From: Austropuccinia psidii
Taxonomy: Eukaryota > Basidiomycota > Pucciniomycetes > Pucciniales > Sphaerophragmiaceae
Length of the DNA: 64,000 bases
Reading direction: 5' to 3'
Assembly (NCBI GenBank): GCA_023105745.1
Contig: JALGQZ010000003.1
Span: 47,944,196-48,008,195, forward strand
Position 1 is the stretch's first letter; each line of letters opens with the position of its first letter. The position numbers and the translations under genes were made by a program. The notes beneath the pieces are model-generated. The model did not search any database and had not been told where the DNA came from. It saw only the letters and a program-made list of their open reading frames with translations. Positions 1 through 12,425 of this stretch are shown here, piece after piece.

Positions 1-790
1 CAGCCATTGTGTGGAACTGATTAATTGCTACAAAATGAGGTTCTTTTGACCTCTTTATATTTAAAACTGACAAATCTAGAGAACTCTTAAAGTCAAAATC
101 CCAAAGTATTGCAAAAAACTAAGCACTGTGGTCTAGTATCTCATACTATTAAAAAAGAGGTGTTGAAACCATTCCAAAGCATTTTTTACTTAAATACCTC
201 ATTTTATGACTAATACATGGTAACTGGACACATTCTGTACATCATTCTACATGTCTGACACATCAGAACATGCCTTTGAGGACCCCAAATGAAAACATTT
301 AGCCTGTAATGGGAAAAAGTGACTAGATGTGGCTACAAAACCACATCTGAGCCCAATAAAGGCTATACAGGGCTTTGGAAACCACAAGCCCACCCATTTG
401 AGTGAAACGTTCTTCACTCCTCATATGTAGTAAGGATCAGATACCCTTTCACCCCCTTTTCAGGACAAAAAGGGACCTTACTCTACTCAAAAGAGGAATC
501 CCCATGCTGCTCTTTCACTCCTACATAGTATAATCTTTTGCAAAAAATATACTCTTGGAAAGTAGCCAGGTATAATTATAATTTTAACTATTTTAGTAAT
601 TCTGATAGTTACTCAATTGGCAATCACTGCACCCAAGGCTTTCAGTAGCCCTCACCACCACTATTTTTGTAGTAGAGCCCTTTTATTTTACTTCAAAGTC
701 ACTATTCAATCCCTTCTCTATGTGTCAAACTCACATTTATAGTCTTTTATGTTCTATATCATAGAGTCATCGTGAAAAATTACAATAATA
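1..790 (+). repeat. Family-D LTR, 3' part, cut by window start
   Basis: The first ~790 bases match, in inverted orientation and with many substitutions, the LTR at 42491-43909. Shared blocks include the CATTCTGTAC stretch near 231, the GTGACTAGATGTG block near 320, the AAAAAGGGACCTT block near 468 and the CTCACCACC block near 648. It is therefore the downstream part of a family-D Gypsy LTR on the plus strand. The right boundary is approximate because similarity fades and I see no clear terminal CA. It has no coding capacity. Confidence 0.7.
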
Positions 791-2364
791 ACTTCTAACC
801 ATCTAGATTGAAGCCTATTTGAAGTTTGAGCATTAATGCTTAAATTTTTTATATAATTTAACGCTTAGTAAATAAATTTAATTTCAAATAAGATTATTAC
901 TCATATAACTAAGTGAGATTCATGAAAGGAAAATTGACTTAAAGATTCTTATTTTTATGGTGAAATAATAACATATTCCCTTGTTTTTATTGAGAAAATA
1001 AATTCTTAAATTTTTAATTTTCTCTTGTCAATGAAAAGAACTTAAGAAACTGATTTAATTTTAATTTCCTCAAAAAAGAAAGATTTACTGAATGTTTTTT
1101 TAATAAAATTCTTATTATGAAGAAAATGAGATTTCAGGTCCTATTGGAGAAGCTAGTATAGTAATTCCTCTTTATTTTCAAAAAAAAAATCAAATTTTGG
1201 GGATAAGAGAAATAGGAGATTATAACTAGTGAATTCTTATTTAGGAAAAATTCATTTTGAATTTGATGATAACAAGGATTCTTTAATATAGTTTCTCAAT
1301 ATTTAAAAAATGAAATGACATATCTTGATTTTTTTTCAATTTCTTTCCTTTTATATGAAGTATTTCTCAATCTTAAAAATTGAGCTTGGAATATGATAAA
1401 ATAATAATATTAAGTTACAAAGTGGTAGCTTTTTTTATGGTAAATGTTAGCCCTTTTGGCTATATTCTTTTGAGTCCATGCATTCTCTTTTCTAAGGAGT
1501 ATATCCCTCATAGTATTTCATATTCCTTACCATAAGTGTATTGAACAAGATGACACCAAAAAGGCCTACTTCTTAAAGTTGGAATGCCATTGGAATGAAA
1601 TCCATTTAACTAACAAATTTATCAAAATACCTTTGTGTACATTATAAAAAATTTTAGTGTTTATTTTGTTTTTTGAAAACATGGTTCATTAGAAAAGAAT
1701 GTTCTTTTGAAAAAAAAAAATTGTAAAACTTTAATTCTTTTTGAAAAAAAAAATTTGATCTTATTTGAAAAAAAAAATAATAAAATTGTAAAAAATTCTT
1801 TTTTTTTCAAAACACAAAATTTCTTGTTAAAAGATTAAATTTCTTTTGCAAGAAAAAAAGGTTGGCCAAAAAATTGAAAAAAATAAAATAATAATTAATT
1901 GTTATCTGCTATCCGGTGTAATGTAAATGATATACTTTTTGGTGTAATAGTTAAGATTTGTAGTTTATCATGGATAAAAACTAATATGATGACAATGCTC
2001 ATAATAATAATAATAATAATAAATTAACTTATTTGGGAAGTATCCCAAGTTTTTCAAGGTACCTGAGCGATGATTGAGAGGGCACACAATGAAGCGAGTA
2101 TGTGACTACCACCGCCTTTTTAGGTGCTTTTAAACTATGAGAATAAATTTCATCAAGAGTAACAATCAAAGGTATATCATATCAAGATAATTACAACAGC
2201 GGGAATATTTTACCCACAAAACAAAGCAATACATTCAATTAATGGTCTTGCAGACCGTTCAGCATCCTATCCAATCCAAGGATAAAGTTCTTTTTTTGTT
2301 TCCCTATGTTTAATTGAAACATATAGGTGAAGGGTGGCAGATTTGCTCCAAGACAATCTGGTAT
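791..2364. other. AT-rich spacer downstream of HSP104
   Basis: No supportable gene. The stretch is very AT-rich, with homopolymeric A and T tracts between about 1700 and 1880. The part next to 2365 must hold the 3' UTR and polyadenylation region of HSP104, but no single signal stands out. Confidence 0.6.
2001..2022. repeat. (ATA)n microsatellite
   Basis: About seven uninterrupted ATA/AAT units, read directly from the sequence, in the spacer 3' of HSP104. Confidence 0.95.
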
Positions 2365-5300
2365 CTAATTGACTTCTTCAATCCGAATTTCATCTTCCTC
2401 CAGCAAGTCATCTTCGTCATCAATATCCATCGTGGTGGCCTCATGATTTGGGCAAATGACAAGGCGATTGGCTTTCCAGTCCGCTGTAATTCTTGCAGTT
2501 TCACCCTCACGGATGCGTTCATCCAAAATCATCCTTGAGAGCGGATGTAATAGCTCATTTTGAATGGTTCGATTTAATGGCCGGGCACCGTACTGAGGAT
2601 TGAATCCAGCCTGGCCTAACCAATCTCTGGCATTCTCGTCAACATCTAGAGTAATATTTTTTCCGTTGACATTGAGGCGTTTTTGAACTTCGCCCAAACG
2701 AACATTTACAATCGATCTGATTTGAGATGAGCCGAGCTTGTTGAAAATCTAATTTTTTGTGACCAGAGACATTTGAGAATGCGGTTGAGTACTGTATGGA
2801 AGTAAAGAAGAACAAAACCCCAAGCTCATCATGATTACTTACAATTATGCCATCTATTCGGTTGATGAATTCGGGTGCGAAGTGTAAACGAATGGCTGAG
2901 TGAACCGCTAATTTGGTGGATTCAGGTATTGGCCCATCATTCTCCACCTCGTTCAAATACATTGCGCCAAGGTTGCTGGTCATGACAATGACACAATTTC
3001 GAAAACTGACTACTCTGCCATGACTGTCGGTCAGGCGACCATCATCAAGAACCTGAAGAAAGAGTTGAGTAAACTCGCGGGACGCCTTCTCGATTTCGTC
3101 GATTAGGACAATGCTGTATGGCTTTCGGCGAACCCATTCAGTTAGTGTTCCACCCTCTTCGTGACCTATATAACCTGGTGGACTTCCGATAAGACGGCTA
3201 ATAGTATGCTTTTCGCTTTAAGGTGCCCAAGTTTATCAGTTGAAAAGTAAATATCTTGGAAAGCTTAGCGAAGGACTTACGAGTATTCACTTCCATCTAT
3301 TCTGCAGATGGTATCTTCGCTATCAAAGAGAAACTTAGCCAAGGCCTTGGTAAGTAACGTTTTCCCGGTACCAGAAGGACCGCCTGCCCCACAAACGGTT
3401 TGGAAGAGTCAGAGCAAGTCTAAGGATACTAACTGAGATAAATGAGTGAGGATAACAGGTCTTACAGAAAAGGAAAGATGCAATAGGCCGAGCCTCATTA
3501 GACAACCCACTGCGGCTGAGTCTGATGGCGTCCGCAACAGCTTTCACGGCCTCGGGCTGGCCCACAACTTGTTTCATTAAACCTTTTTCCATCATCCTCA
3601 ATTTAGCCTTCTCTGTGGCCTTCAGACGGGAAACGGGCACCCCAGTCCAACGAGCAACAATTTCAGCAATACTATCACTGGTGACAACGTCGCCCTCAAG
3701 TTCAGATGGTTCCCGCTTAGCATCCTCAGAACGTTTGTGCGCTTCTAGTTGAACTAGTTGTTCTTCCAAGTCTGGGATGGCATAGTGACGCAAGTCTGCT
3801 GCGCTGTTGAAATGGTAATTTAAGAAAACGATTAGCATGCCAACAAAGATGACCCATCCCCAGAAGTTGGGATTAGGGCTTACGCTTCGACATCATATCT
3901 CCTTTCAGCATCTTCAGCTTTTGCTTTTAGTGTATCAATTCTTTCTCGCACCCTTCTGATCTTTTCACCACGAGACTTCGCAGTTTCCCATGCTGCTTTG
4001 AGAGGCTGTAATTCGTCGTTTAATTTGGCGATTTCCTGATTGATAGTTTCCAACCTGGCCTTACTGTCATCATCCTGAAAAAGCCATAATGTGAGCAAAC
4101 TGTATTCGGGAATTGTAAGTATACCTAAAAGATGCAAACTTTTTCTTTTCCCAAAGCGTGAGCCTCGACCTGGAGCTGCAACTTGTGACGCTCTAATTTA
4201 TCCACAGCCTCAGGTTGGCTGTCTCGCGTAACTCGAACGGCAGCAGCTGCCTCGTCAACTAGGTCGATAGCACTATCTGGCAAGCGCCTCGCACTCAGAT
4301 ACCGATGAGCCAGAGTAGCAGCGCTCACCAATGCACCATCAAGGATGGTGACACCGTGATGGGTTTCATACTTCTCCTTAAGGCCTCGTAAAATAGAAAT
4401 AGTTTCAGGCACCGATGGTTCATTGACAATAACTTGTTGAAATCGACGTTCAAAGGCAGCATCTTTTTCGATGTACTTGCGATATTCGGCGAGGGTGGTA
4501 GCCCCAAGGCAGCGAAGCTTGCCTCGAGCTAGAACTGGTTTGATAAGATTGGCAGCATCCATCCCGGTGGAGCCTGAACCTTGGCCCGTCATAATAAGGT
4601 GCATCTCGTCGATAAATAAGATGATGTTTTCGCCTTTTTCGGTAGCCCGCTCAACTTCGTTCAAGATAGATTTAACACGCTCTTCAAATTGGCCTTTGTA
4701 ACTGGCGCCGGCCTGAATCGCTCCGAGGTCAAGTGCAAATAGCCGGCCAATTAATGATGCAGGCACATCTCTGTTGACCATCCTTTGAGCGAGACCCTCT
4801 GCAATCGCAGTCTTTCCAACTCCTGGTTCACCAATGAGGACGGGGTTATTTTTGGTCCGACGGCAAAGAATCCTATGAGGATTGGTAAGTGATTAGCTCA
4901 AGGTTGGATTGATTGGGGTAATTGAATAAGGCATTCATCAAGTTAAGGGGGCTTACCTAATGCAACGTCGGACCTCGTTGTCCCGTCCAATGACGGGATC
5001 TAATAAATTTTCTCTGGCCTTTTCAGTGAGGTCCACGGCATACTTGCGGAGGGCATCAAAACCTGATTAGAACGCAAGTCAAAGTAAGATGGATATTTAC
5101 GATGTATGAACTGTAGTATTGAATGAGCAGATGAGCGCAAAACAACGGTTTACCTTCTTCAGCAGTCTTACTATCAACTTTGCGGCCCCCTCGAACTGCA
5201 GAAATGGCCGTGCGCAGGGCTTGATCAGAAACTTTAGCATCTTTCAAAACAGTTTTAATGACAGAATCGTCAAGGAGGGCAAGTATGAGATGGTCTTGAG

Positions 5301-5767
5301 CAATGAAACCATCATTCTTGAATCAATAACAGTTCGGAAAAAATACCAACGTCAGAGACAGTTCTATAAGATTCTGACTTTTATTTATCTGGTGGAAACA
5401 AAATTGGACATACTTGTTGCCGCATGAGTTTTTGAGCTTCCCTCAAGACTTTAGTAGCCGAAGATGAAAAGCCCATTTGATCCGGTGGGGGGTCTTGACT
5501 AGGCTCCCGCACCAGACGCTTGTTTAGACCACGAATGATGTCTTTGACATCAGCACCCGCCTTTTCAAGGACGTTGGCGAACAAGCAATCGGAGTTAGCC
5601 GAGCCGGATCCGGCGCTGGGCGAGATGATAGTGGGATCGAGAAGAGCAAGAGCGATATGGATGGGTTGAACATGGACATGCGAGCTCTGCTGAGCAAGGG
5701 AGAGTGCAGCGGCAAGGGCTTCGTTAGTTTTGTCAGTGAATGAGAAATTGGCGGCATTGACAGCCAT
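2365..5767 (-). CDS. HSP104: Hsp104/ClpB-type AAA+ protein disaggregase, nine exons
   Basis: ATP-driven hexameric chaperone that threads aggregated proteins through a central pore and works with Hsp70/Hsp40. Minus-strand exons: 5767-5414, 5316-5154, 5062-4957, 4872-4140, 4074-3884, 3803-3466, 3383-3281, 3215-2843, 2748-2365. All eight introns are GT-AG, 65-97 bp, and every phase closes, giving 2745 nt or 914 aa (yeast 908). Clp-N repeats occupy ~1-170. NBD1 has Walker A GEPGVGKT (K228), pore loop YKG (Y266) and Walker B FIDE (E297). The M-domain coiled coil is ~415-540. NBD2 has Walker A GPSGTGKT (K636, spanning an intron), pore loop GYIG (Y678) and Walker B LIDE (E703). An acidic tail ends EEVN. 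The start is the first ATG, giving [13 protein letters not shown], typical of the family. No lesion seen. Confidence 0.97.
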
Positions 5768-6077
5768 AATGGAAAATTGTCAAGGGAGATATTTAGTTTT
5801 TGCTCTTTTTAATAATCTGGAAAATAAGATTTGTTAAGTTCTATCAAGTCAAAATATTGATCGAAATCACTGCGATGATGATAATGTCGATTAGTCGAGC
5901 GACAGTCCAGGCCCCAGGAACCGATGTGACGGGGCTTTTTATCCTTTCGGCGTCATGAGCCTGCTCGTGCTCGGTGATGACTTGTCTTGCCTCCAGCTCA
6001 TCTGCCGGACTCCGCAAAACTCCAAGGGCCTAGTATACCCCGGTTGCCACAAGAAATTGCGAGCAAGTCCTATCATG

Positions 6078-6090
6078 TTCTCGAACCTTC
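6078..6090. promoter_or_regulatory. Heat-shock element upstream of HSP104
   Basis: TTCtcGAAccTTC is a perfect three-unit alternating HSE (TTCnnGAAnnTTC), about 310 bp upstream of the HSP104 start codon. HSF1-type factors bind such sites, and Hsp104 genes are classical HSF targets. The site is read directly; its use is inferred. Confidence 0.75.
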
Positions 6091-6121
6091 TTTCGGGTAG
6101 ATAATTGATACCGGCAAGGAC

Positions 6122-6137
6122 TGTACTGTACAGTACA
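6122..6137. promoter_or_regulatory. 16-bp perfect palindrome in the HSP104 upstream region
   Basis: TGTACTGTACAGTACA equals its own reverse complement and lies 32 bp beyond the heat-shock element, ~355 bp upstream of HSP104. Nearby GTAC/TGTAC words (to about 6150) add to the symmetry. It could be a dimeric transcription-factor site or a chance feature of a GTAC-rich tract. No factor is assigned. Confidence 0.5.
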
Positions 6138-7409
6138 ATACAGCTGTACTACCCGATGAGGATTGCCGGGTATCAGCGCAAGAGCAGAAAATTTGTTGCA
6201 AGGCAATACAGGCAGTATTTTTTGACACAGGCTGGACAGTATTAGCCTACTAGACTGAGATTTGCAACGTATTTTTGTGACTCCGCCGGGGCTTGGCCAT
6301 CCCCTTCAATGCGCGAAATGGTGCTAAGAGCACTTCTCGGGATGCTTCCTTTTTAAAAATAAAATAAAAGTGAAAGTGATCTTCATATGGCAAATTCGAT
6401 TTTAGCTTTTAGCGTCGGAAAGCTTCAAATCAGTCAAAATGAACTGGTATGTTTGAGCTAAGGTTATTTCATCGGCAGCACCTGAATTAAAATGTCAAAT
6501 TATCTTCATCGTGTAAGTTCAAAAGCGAAATTTTGATATTCAAATTTTAGAAAAGTAATTCAAAAGGACAATCTTGGACAGACTTAGCTTCAGAAACACT
6601 TTTGGAAACAATGTCAAGTTTATATCTTTAAAAAAAATCAAAAAAGGTAACAATTGCATGACCTAAAAAGGGGCAAGTAGGGGCCATATGTCCTGGTGAG
6701 AGCGTACTGCGGGATGAATATTCGAAGAGCTTCTACGTTGTAGATCCAGAAATTGCCCATTCATTCATTCCGATGTTAAACCGTTTCTGACTCTTTGACT
6801 TCCAATTACATATAACTAGTGGTTTCGCTCTTAGCAATATTATGGGGATTCAATCCCTGGCGGAAAAGGGTCAATTTCTGCCACAATTGTTTTCGGATTG
6901 GCCCAATTTTCATTCCTCCCCAATCTGCAGATCACATATGCAGATATCTGATCAAACCTGATCCAACCCCCGATCCATTTTTTTCTCCTATGGCTAACGA
7001 TAAATATGGTCTGTCCACCATCTTTTTCCCCCCAGGAATCTTTCGGATGCTACTTTTTTTTGGGGTTTGAATTTCTCACATTTTTCAATTTTTTCATATC
7101 TCCTACATTTCTTTGTTCACTTGGCTAATTCAACAACACACCTTTTCCCACAACAAGCATCTTTTGGATGCTGTGCATTTGTATTTAAATTTTTGTTAAG
7201 TTATAAATTTAACAATTTATTTGTAAGTGCCATTTGTTTTGGCCTTTGATTTGATTATGTTGCTAATCTGACAATGCATTGATTTAAAATTTGATTTTGC
7301 AAATAAATAAGACTTTAAGTTTGTGAGTACTTTGTCAAATGGGTCATTGAATATGTTACTAATCTTTTCTGTTAATAATTGTCTGCATGACAATATTAGA
7401 CCAATTGAA

Positions 7410-7844
7410 ATGCCTGATTACAATGGAGTTAATGATGGTTGTTTCAACCCTATATACCAGCATTGAAGGGTAGAAACTCCAACAAGAAGCCAGGAATTAC
7501 CTCATGTTGTTGGACAACAAAGTTGGTGGGAGTCTGTAGGAAGGGCTGGGTCACAACATGAAGCAAATAATGGTGGAATTAATGTTCAACAACATAGTAA
7601 GGTGCTAATGACAAGCCAGATTGATATTGAACATAATAGCCAACAAGAATCAATCCCAATAACTTCAGCCCAAGAAAACTATGCACAATCATATTTATCA
7701 CTGCTGTCCTTGCAAGCCCCACCTTGCCTGAAAATGCAGCTGAAAATGCCCACCCCATTCTTAGTGCAGGAACTTGGTGATCACCCTTTAATTTATAGGA
7801 CACCCCTGATTGAGAATAATGAAAGCAGTCATTTTCCTGGGTAA
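7410..7844 (+). pseudogene. Unidentified Gln/Ser/Asn-rich reading frame with one internal stop
   Basis: A single frame runs from ATG 7410 to TAA 7842-7844, about 144 codons, broken only by a TGA at 7464-7466. The translation is rich in Q, S, N and H, with no transmembrane or catalytic motif and no family I recognise. Openness over 125 codons after the stop suggests a decayed gene, perhaps the low-complexity N-terminus of a transposon protein whose body continues at 8026-8352. Chance openness is possible. Confidence 0.35.
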
Positions 7845-8025
7845 GCTAAATGTAAAGGAATTATTTCAAATGTCTTTGTAGCTTACTGCATCTGTTTGGA
7901 TGAATTATGGAGTTTTTCAACCTTCCAGTGTGTCATAAAATGGATATAGCCAAGTACCAATAACCCAAAGTGTTGCACAACTTCATTTAACACCATCCAC
8001 AACTACTTGTGGAATTTATATAAGG

Positions 8026-8352
8026 AATTTTCCAGATTGAGAAGAAGCAAACAAAGAGAATATATTTTATGGTAACCAAAACTGGATGAATCAACTGTAG
8101 AGAAGTCTTAAACAAAAGCATGTTTGAGATACAAATCCCAAATTTACTCAGAAGGATCACAAGAATGTTTTTACATAAATTGGATGTCAAGATAATTATA
8201 ACCAATTATTTGTTAAAAATTACAAGGAAAGAATTAGTAAATGTTTGATTACTCATAGCAGGGTATTTGAAGTGTTTACAGAATATCTGTTTTTTCTGAT
8301 TTCATTACTCCACCTTAATGGGAGGCAATTTTCTCAATTATTGATGACTTAA
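8026..8352 (+). pseudogene. Decayed unidentified reading frame ending 310 bp before Gypsy A1
   Basis: One frame from 8026 to the TAA at 8350-8352 reads as a plausible soluble protein segment, with repeated charged/aromatic residues and a hydrophobic FTEYLFFLISLLHL stretch near the end. Four in-frame stops (two TGA, TAG, TAA) all lie in the first half; about 60 codons after the last one are open. At least some would fit G-to-A or C-to-T change of Trp or Gln codons. I cannot name the family; a transposon remnant is likely. Confidence 0.35.
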
Positions 8353-8660
8353 AAGAAACAATATTTAGCCAAACATTAATTGGAAAACAATACAGGAGAT
8401 GAGCATGCAAATTCCTCAAAGGTTGGATGTCTTCTTCCCTTTTTATTAAAATATGAATCAAATATTTGGAAAAAGGCAAATGTGGAGGCATTCAGTAAGT
8501 TGAATAAAAGGAGTGTTGGGGTGATCATTGGGTAGAGTGGGAGTGATAGTAATTTGGGGAATGAAAATAAAAGTATTAAAAAATCATGTATTTTTGAATA
8601 AACAGAGTCAGAAAGAAATAAGACAAATATCATTAATGCTAAAGATCTTTAACCATCACC

Positions 8661-8665
8661 AAAAT
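8661..8665 (+). repeat. Target-site duplication AAAAT, left copy (Gypsy A1)
   Basis: AAAAT immediately precedes the LTR start TGTGAG. The identical five bases at 40210-40214 immediately follow the LTR end TTACA. Confidence 0.9.
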
Positions 8666-10495
8666 TGTGAGCCTTAGAGGTATTTTTATATACCCAAAAG
8701 ACCACAAATGACAAAATTATGTTATAATTATACATAAATAAATTTATTTATATTATACAATCAAAATATAAATATCAATATAAAATTTATATAAAATTAA
8801 ATAATGTTATTGTAATATCAAATTAAAATTACATTGAAATTTAAAATTGTGAAAACACACTTTTACTTGAAAAAATCAAGTAAAAATAAATTTTCAACAA
8901 AAAGATCAAAATTGAAATATATTTTGAAAAACGTTAAATGAAATTTATTATGAATTTTTATCCAATGAATAAACTTGTGAAAATCATTTCACCATTGTAT
9001 TCCTCATAAAAGTGCAGGTGGGGTCACCTCTGGGTAAGAATTCTGTAGCTCAACTCCAAATAACGTTAAATTAAGTTTTTAGTATTATCTGTATAAAAAT
9101 CTGAGAGTTCTCAAAACCTTGATTTAGCTCTCACCACATGTGGTATTAACCATCAATTTTTGTGTGAAAATTGAGGTGTGGTGTGTAGTTTAGAAGTTAT
9201 GAGGAATTGAAGTATTTTCAATTGAAATGTCAAAATGTGTGCATGTATTACATAAGTAAACTTTGACTTACAGATGAGGTATCAACTATTACAGTTGTGT
9301 ACTGTAAAAACTCAATTGAATTAGATATATAAATTGCAAGTATAATACATGATGAGGAATCAAAGAAAAAATAAATTGAAAAAAGTGATTTTTTTAGGGG
9401 GGGAAAGGAATCTTGGCTTCAAGGGTGCCAGACTCCGCCGAATTCCTTGCTGACTGGCATGGGATGTTGAATTTCATGCAAAATTCTATCACTTTTGGCC
9501 TAGAATTGAGTCACAGGGTATGTAACTCAATTGATGATGAGGTTTTGATACCAATCAGGGCAGTTTTAACTGTTACCAAGAGGGTAAAACTACACTTAAG
9601 TTAAACCAATCTTAGTAAAAACTGTTTGAACTGAGTTTGATGTCTCTTACACAAATTCTGACGTGTTTTGGAGGCTTGAAACCATGTATTACTATTACAA
9701 TGGCTGATTTAAGGGTCTAAAATGGCCAAAAAGAGGAAAAATGGCTAAAACCAGCCCTTTCTTGGTCCAAACCTGGGTTCAATGATACCATAATTGGATC
9801 TTCTGTTGTCAGGGTGTCTCTAACAGCTTCTTAGAGTAAGCTTCACTTTTGGAGTAATAAAATTGGTTGCTATAAAATAATGTCTTCTTTGTCTCACTTT
9901 TCTCTTCATGTCAGAATTGTTTCCTTTTATAATTAGTTTAAACATTGTTAGACCAATGAGTAAAAGAGATTCCAACCACCATTTTTAAATAATTTTGAAG
10001 CATTTAACCATATGAAAAACCCATTATAATAATTTTTTGTAACTATTATAATCATTTTTACCCTTGAACCTCCCAAAAAGTGAATTAAAGCATCTTTAAT
10101 CACTGTTAACTTTGTCACTTTGTTTCCAAATTCACTCTGGTCACTTTTGGGTGTGTTTTGTCTTTGAGATTCTTTTTAAAGAATTTGTTCTTATATTAAT
10201 TTCTTGAATATCTTTTCTCAATTAATTCCAATTTAAATTTCTCTTGAAGAAATTTCCTTTGTAGCCTTAAATATCTCTTGTAGCATATTTTTGGATAAAT
10301 ATTTATTGTTGGTAAAGCAATATATATTTAAAACATTATTGTTCTATAATGATAAAGTTATGAAAAATGAAATTGGTTTTCTTTTCTCTTAAAATTCTTA
10401 AAATTTACTATTCTTAATTAAATTTTACCTTATATAAATTTTGAAGACAGGAAAAGTACTTTATTTTTAACAAAGTTTCATAACCATACCTTACA
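8666..10495 (+). repeat. 5' LTR of Gypsy A1 (family A, 1830 bp)
   Basis: Runs from TGTGAGCCTTAGAGG to CCTTACA. Similar copies occur at 19363-21163 (plus), 29204-30958 and 37269-38952 (minus), and split over 24286-24413, 28750-29203 and 38953-40209 (plus). All share a GGGTA/TACCC stem-loop and a nearby paired TGACTC-type motif. Confidence 0.92.
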
Positions 10496-10497
10496 TT

Positions 10498-10513
10498 TGG
10501 GGGACCAGCCCTG
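10498..10513 (+). other. Primer-binding site of Gypsy A1
   Basis: Two bases after the LTR end the sequence reads TGGGGGACCAGCCCTG. It starts with TGG, as expected for pairing to a tRNA CCA end. The same position reads TGGGGGCCTGGCCGTG in B1 and TGAGGGCCCAGC in A2. The tRNA was not identified. Confidence 0.65.
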
Positions 10514-10640
10514 ATATTTTACCTGTGACATATATTTTTTACCTTTCAAAATCCTTTCCTTAGATTCAAAAACTTAAAAATTGATAAAAAATACTTATAC
10601 TTCATAAAAGATTCTAAAAAATAAAACTTTTTTCATATTA

Positions 10641-10671
10641 GGGGGTGTCAAAACTATGAAATCCCGCATTT
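10641..10671 (+). repeat. Harbinger left terminal inverted repeat
   Basis: GGGGGTGTCAAAACTATGAA and following bases match the reverse complement of 16307-16337 with a few mismatches and a one-base gap. A related CACACCCCCTGA word recurs near 10730 as a subterminal repeat. Confidence 0.85.
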
Positions 10672-11235
10672 GAAATCTTGTTTTTTTTCCTGAAATGTGG
10701 AATTTAATTTCTGGGATTTTGCAAATAACACACCCCCTGACCAGTGGTATTTTGAACATGTAAAAACCTATATTTTTTCCTGAAAATCCTGAATTATTAC
10801 CCTTGAAATCCCAACCTATCATGGCTGAATTTCTAAAAATGATGCACAAAAACCTCACTCAGGGAGTTGAGCTTTGAATAAATTTCTGTAGACCAAATTC
10901 TTTTCAATAGAACTCAAATATATAAATATCAAGAAATGCCAAAAACATCAGCAAGAATCCCATTACTTCATCAACTAAATATCACTGAGAGTATCCTTTT
11001 CATGGAATATGATATTTATTCAGACCTGGAAGAAGATGTATCACTGTTACACCATCTCAGTACCCAAAGGTATTGTACACCCCGCAAAAAAATCCTTCTG
11101 CATATATATACAACTCCAGCAATTTGGTCCAGTTATCAAGTCATAAATTCAATCAACTCTGCTGTACCACTCATGAATCTTTCCAGTGGTTAGTTACCTT
11201 GATTCAAGATGATTCAATTTTCCACAATTCATAAA

Positions 11236-12170
11236 GATTTAAACAGAGGAATCCAGCCATACAATTGGCTGTAGCATTAGCACAATTAGTATCTAATGGG
11301 AATGGGGCCTCTTTGGGAAAACTAGGAATGCTATTTGGAGTTAGCCATGGGTCCATTGTATTATATACACAGCATATACTCAAAGCATTAATCAAGTATA
11401 AAAAGGAATATATTATGTGGCCAAATTCACAAAAGAAATTGGAGACTTCCCAAGTAATGCAAGCTGAAGGGTTTCCTGGATGTGTGGGATTTATAGATGG
11501 TAGTCTTATACCTTTGTCTCAAAGGCAACCCAGAGATGGTGAGGAATGCTTTGATGACAAGAAAAGGCATTCATGCTATTCATATCTTATTGAGCTGATA
11601 ATTGATGTGATTTAGGTATTCAATGTCAATTCAATTAGTTTGTGAAGTCAACAGAGTGTTTATTTCACTACATGTTGGCTGTGCAGGCTCTCTTCATGAT
11701 TCAAATGTGTACCAACATATGCAAATCTGCAAAGATTCACATGAATATTATGGGAAAGATCAATATCTACTTGCAGATTCAGCTTATGCAAGCTCCCATT
11801 GAATTGTGCCAGCATATAAAGGTGTAAAATCCCACTCAGAAGATAATCAAAAGTTCAATCTATGTCTGGAAAGATCAAGAGTACGCATTGAACATTCCAT
11901 TGATGTTTTGTAAGGGTGGTGGTCATCTTTGTGCGAGATGTGAAATCAAATGCGTAATGTGCAAGAGGTACAATTATTTGTACAGTGGGTGGTAACCTGT
12001 GTTATATTGCATAATCTATTAGCACAAGTAGGTGACAAATGGAGTGATTTATATGAGGATAATGACCCCCCAAGCTCCAAGATATCACACAACAAGATGA
12101 TGAAAATGGCCATTTGAATATGCGTGAAAGAGTCAAGCCCTACACTTTAGATTGGTTCAGGAATAAATGA
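11236..12170 (+). pseudogene. HARBI1-type DDE transposase, decayed
   Basis: PIF/Harbinger transposase (DDE_Tnp_4 type), which would cut and paste the element with its Myb/SANT partner. The helix-turn-helix-like N-part (NGNGASLGKLGMLFGVSHGS) and first catalytic block GFIDGSLIPLSQ lie in the open stretch 11265-11615. In a shifted frame downstream follow LHDSNVYQHM (second Asp), LADSAYA, RIEHSIDVL (catalytic Glu) and CVILHNLL, ending DWFRNK at the stop 12168-12170. The full DDE triad is thus visible, but at least one frameshift (11600-11660) and several stops (for example within SSH*IVPAYK and DVL*GWW) break it. A missed intron may explain one junction. Non-functional as it stands. Confidence 0.85.
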
Positions 12171-12425
12171 ATAGATAAATTACAAGTGCAGACCATGTTT
12201 TAAGATTAATGAGACATGTTTAATTTCAAAGAGAATTGTCTGAAGACTAATATTTGTAATACATTTTCAATCTATGTCTATGGAATGGTAAATTTCAAGA
12301 CTGTTATTGGATCATAATTATCAAAAGTGTAAATATATAAAATCAAAAATATTTACAAGTATTTATTTTTATGTAATCTTTTGTTATCCTGTTCATTCCG
12401 CATGATTTGACCATTGACTTTTGTT

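Larger units (their letters stand above)
5768..7409. other. Intergenic region upstream of HSP104
   Basis: 5768-~6300 is the higher-GC promoter side of HSP104, holding the heat-shock element and palindrome. ~6300-7409 is AT-rich with a pyrimidine-rich patch (6960-7060) and short open frames (for example 6819-7070 plus) that resemble no protein I know. No gene is called. Confidence 0.55.

Noticed and set aside
5119..5427. Plus-strand 102-codon frame over HSP104
   Set aside because: Antisense to HSP104 exon 2 and intron 1; no own motif.
6819..7070. Plus-strand 83-codon frame upstream of HSP104
   Set aside because: Pyrimidine-driven, no recognisable domain, no upstream or downstream support.
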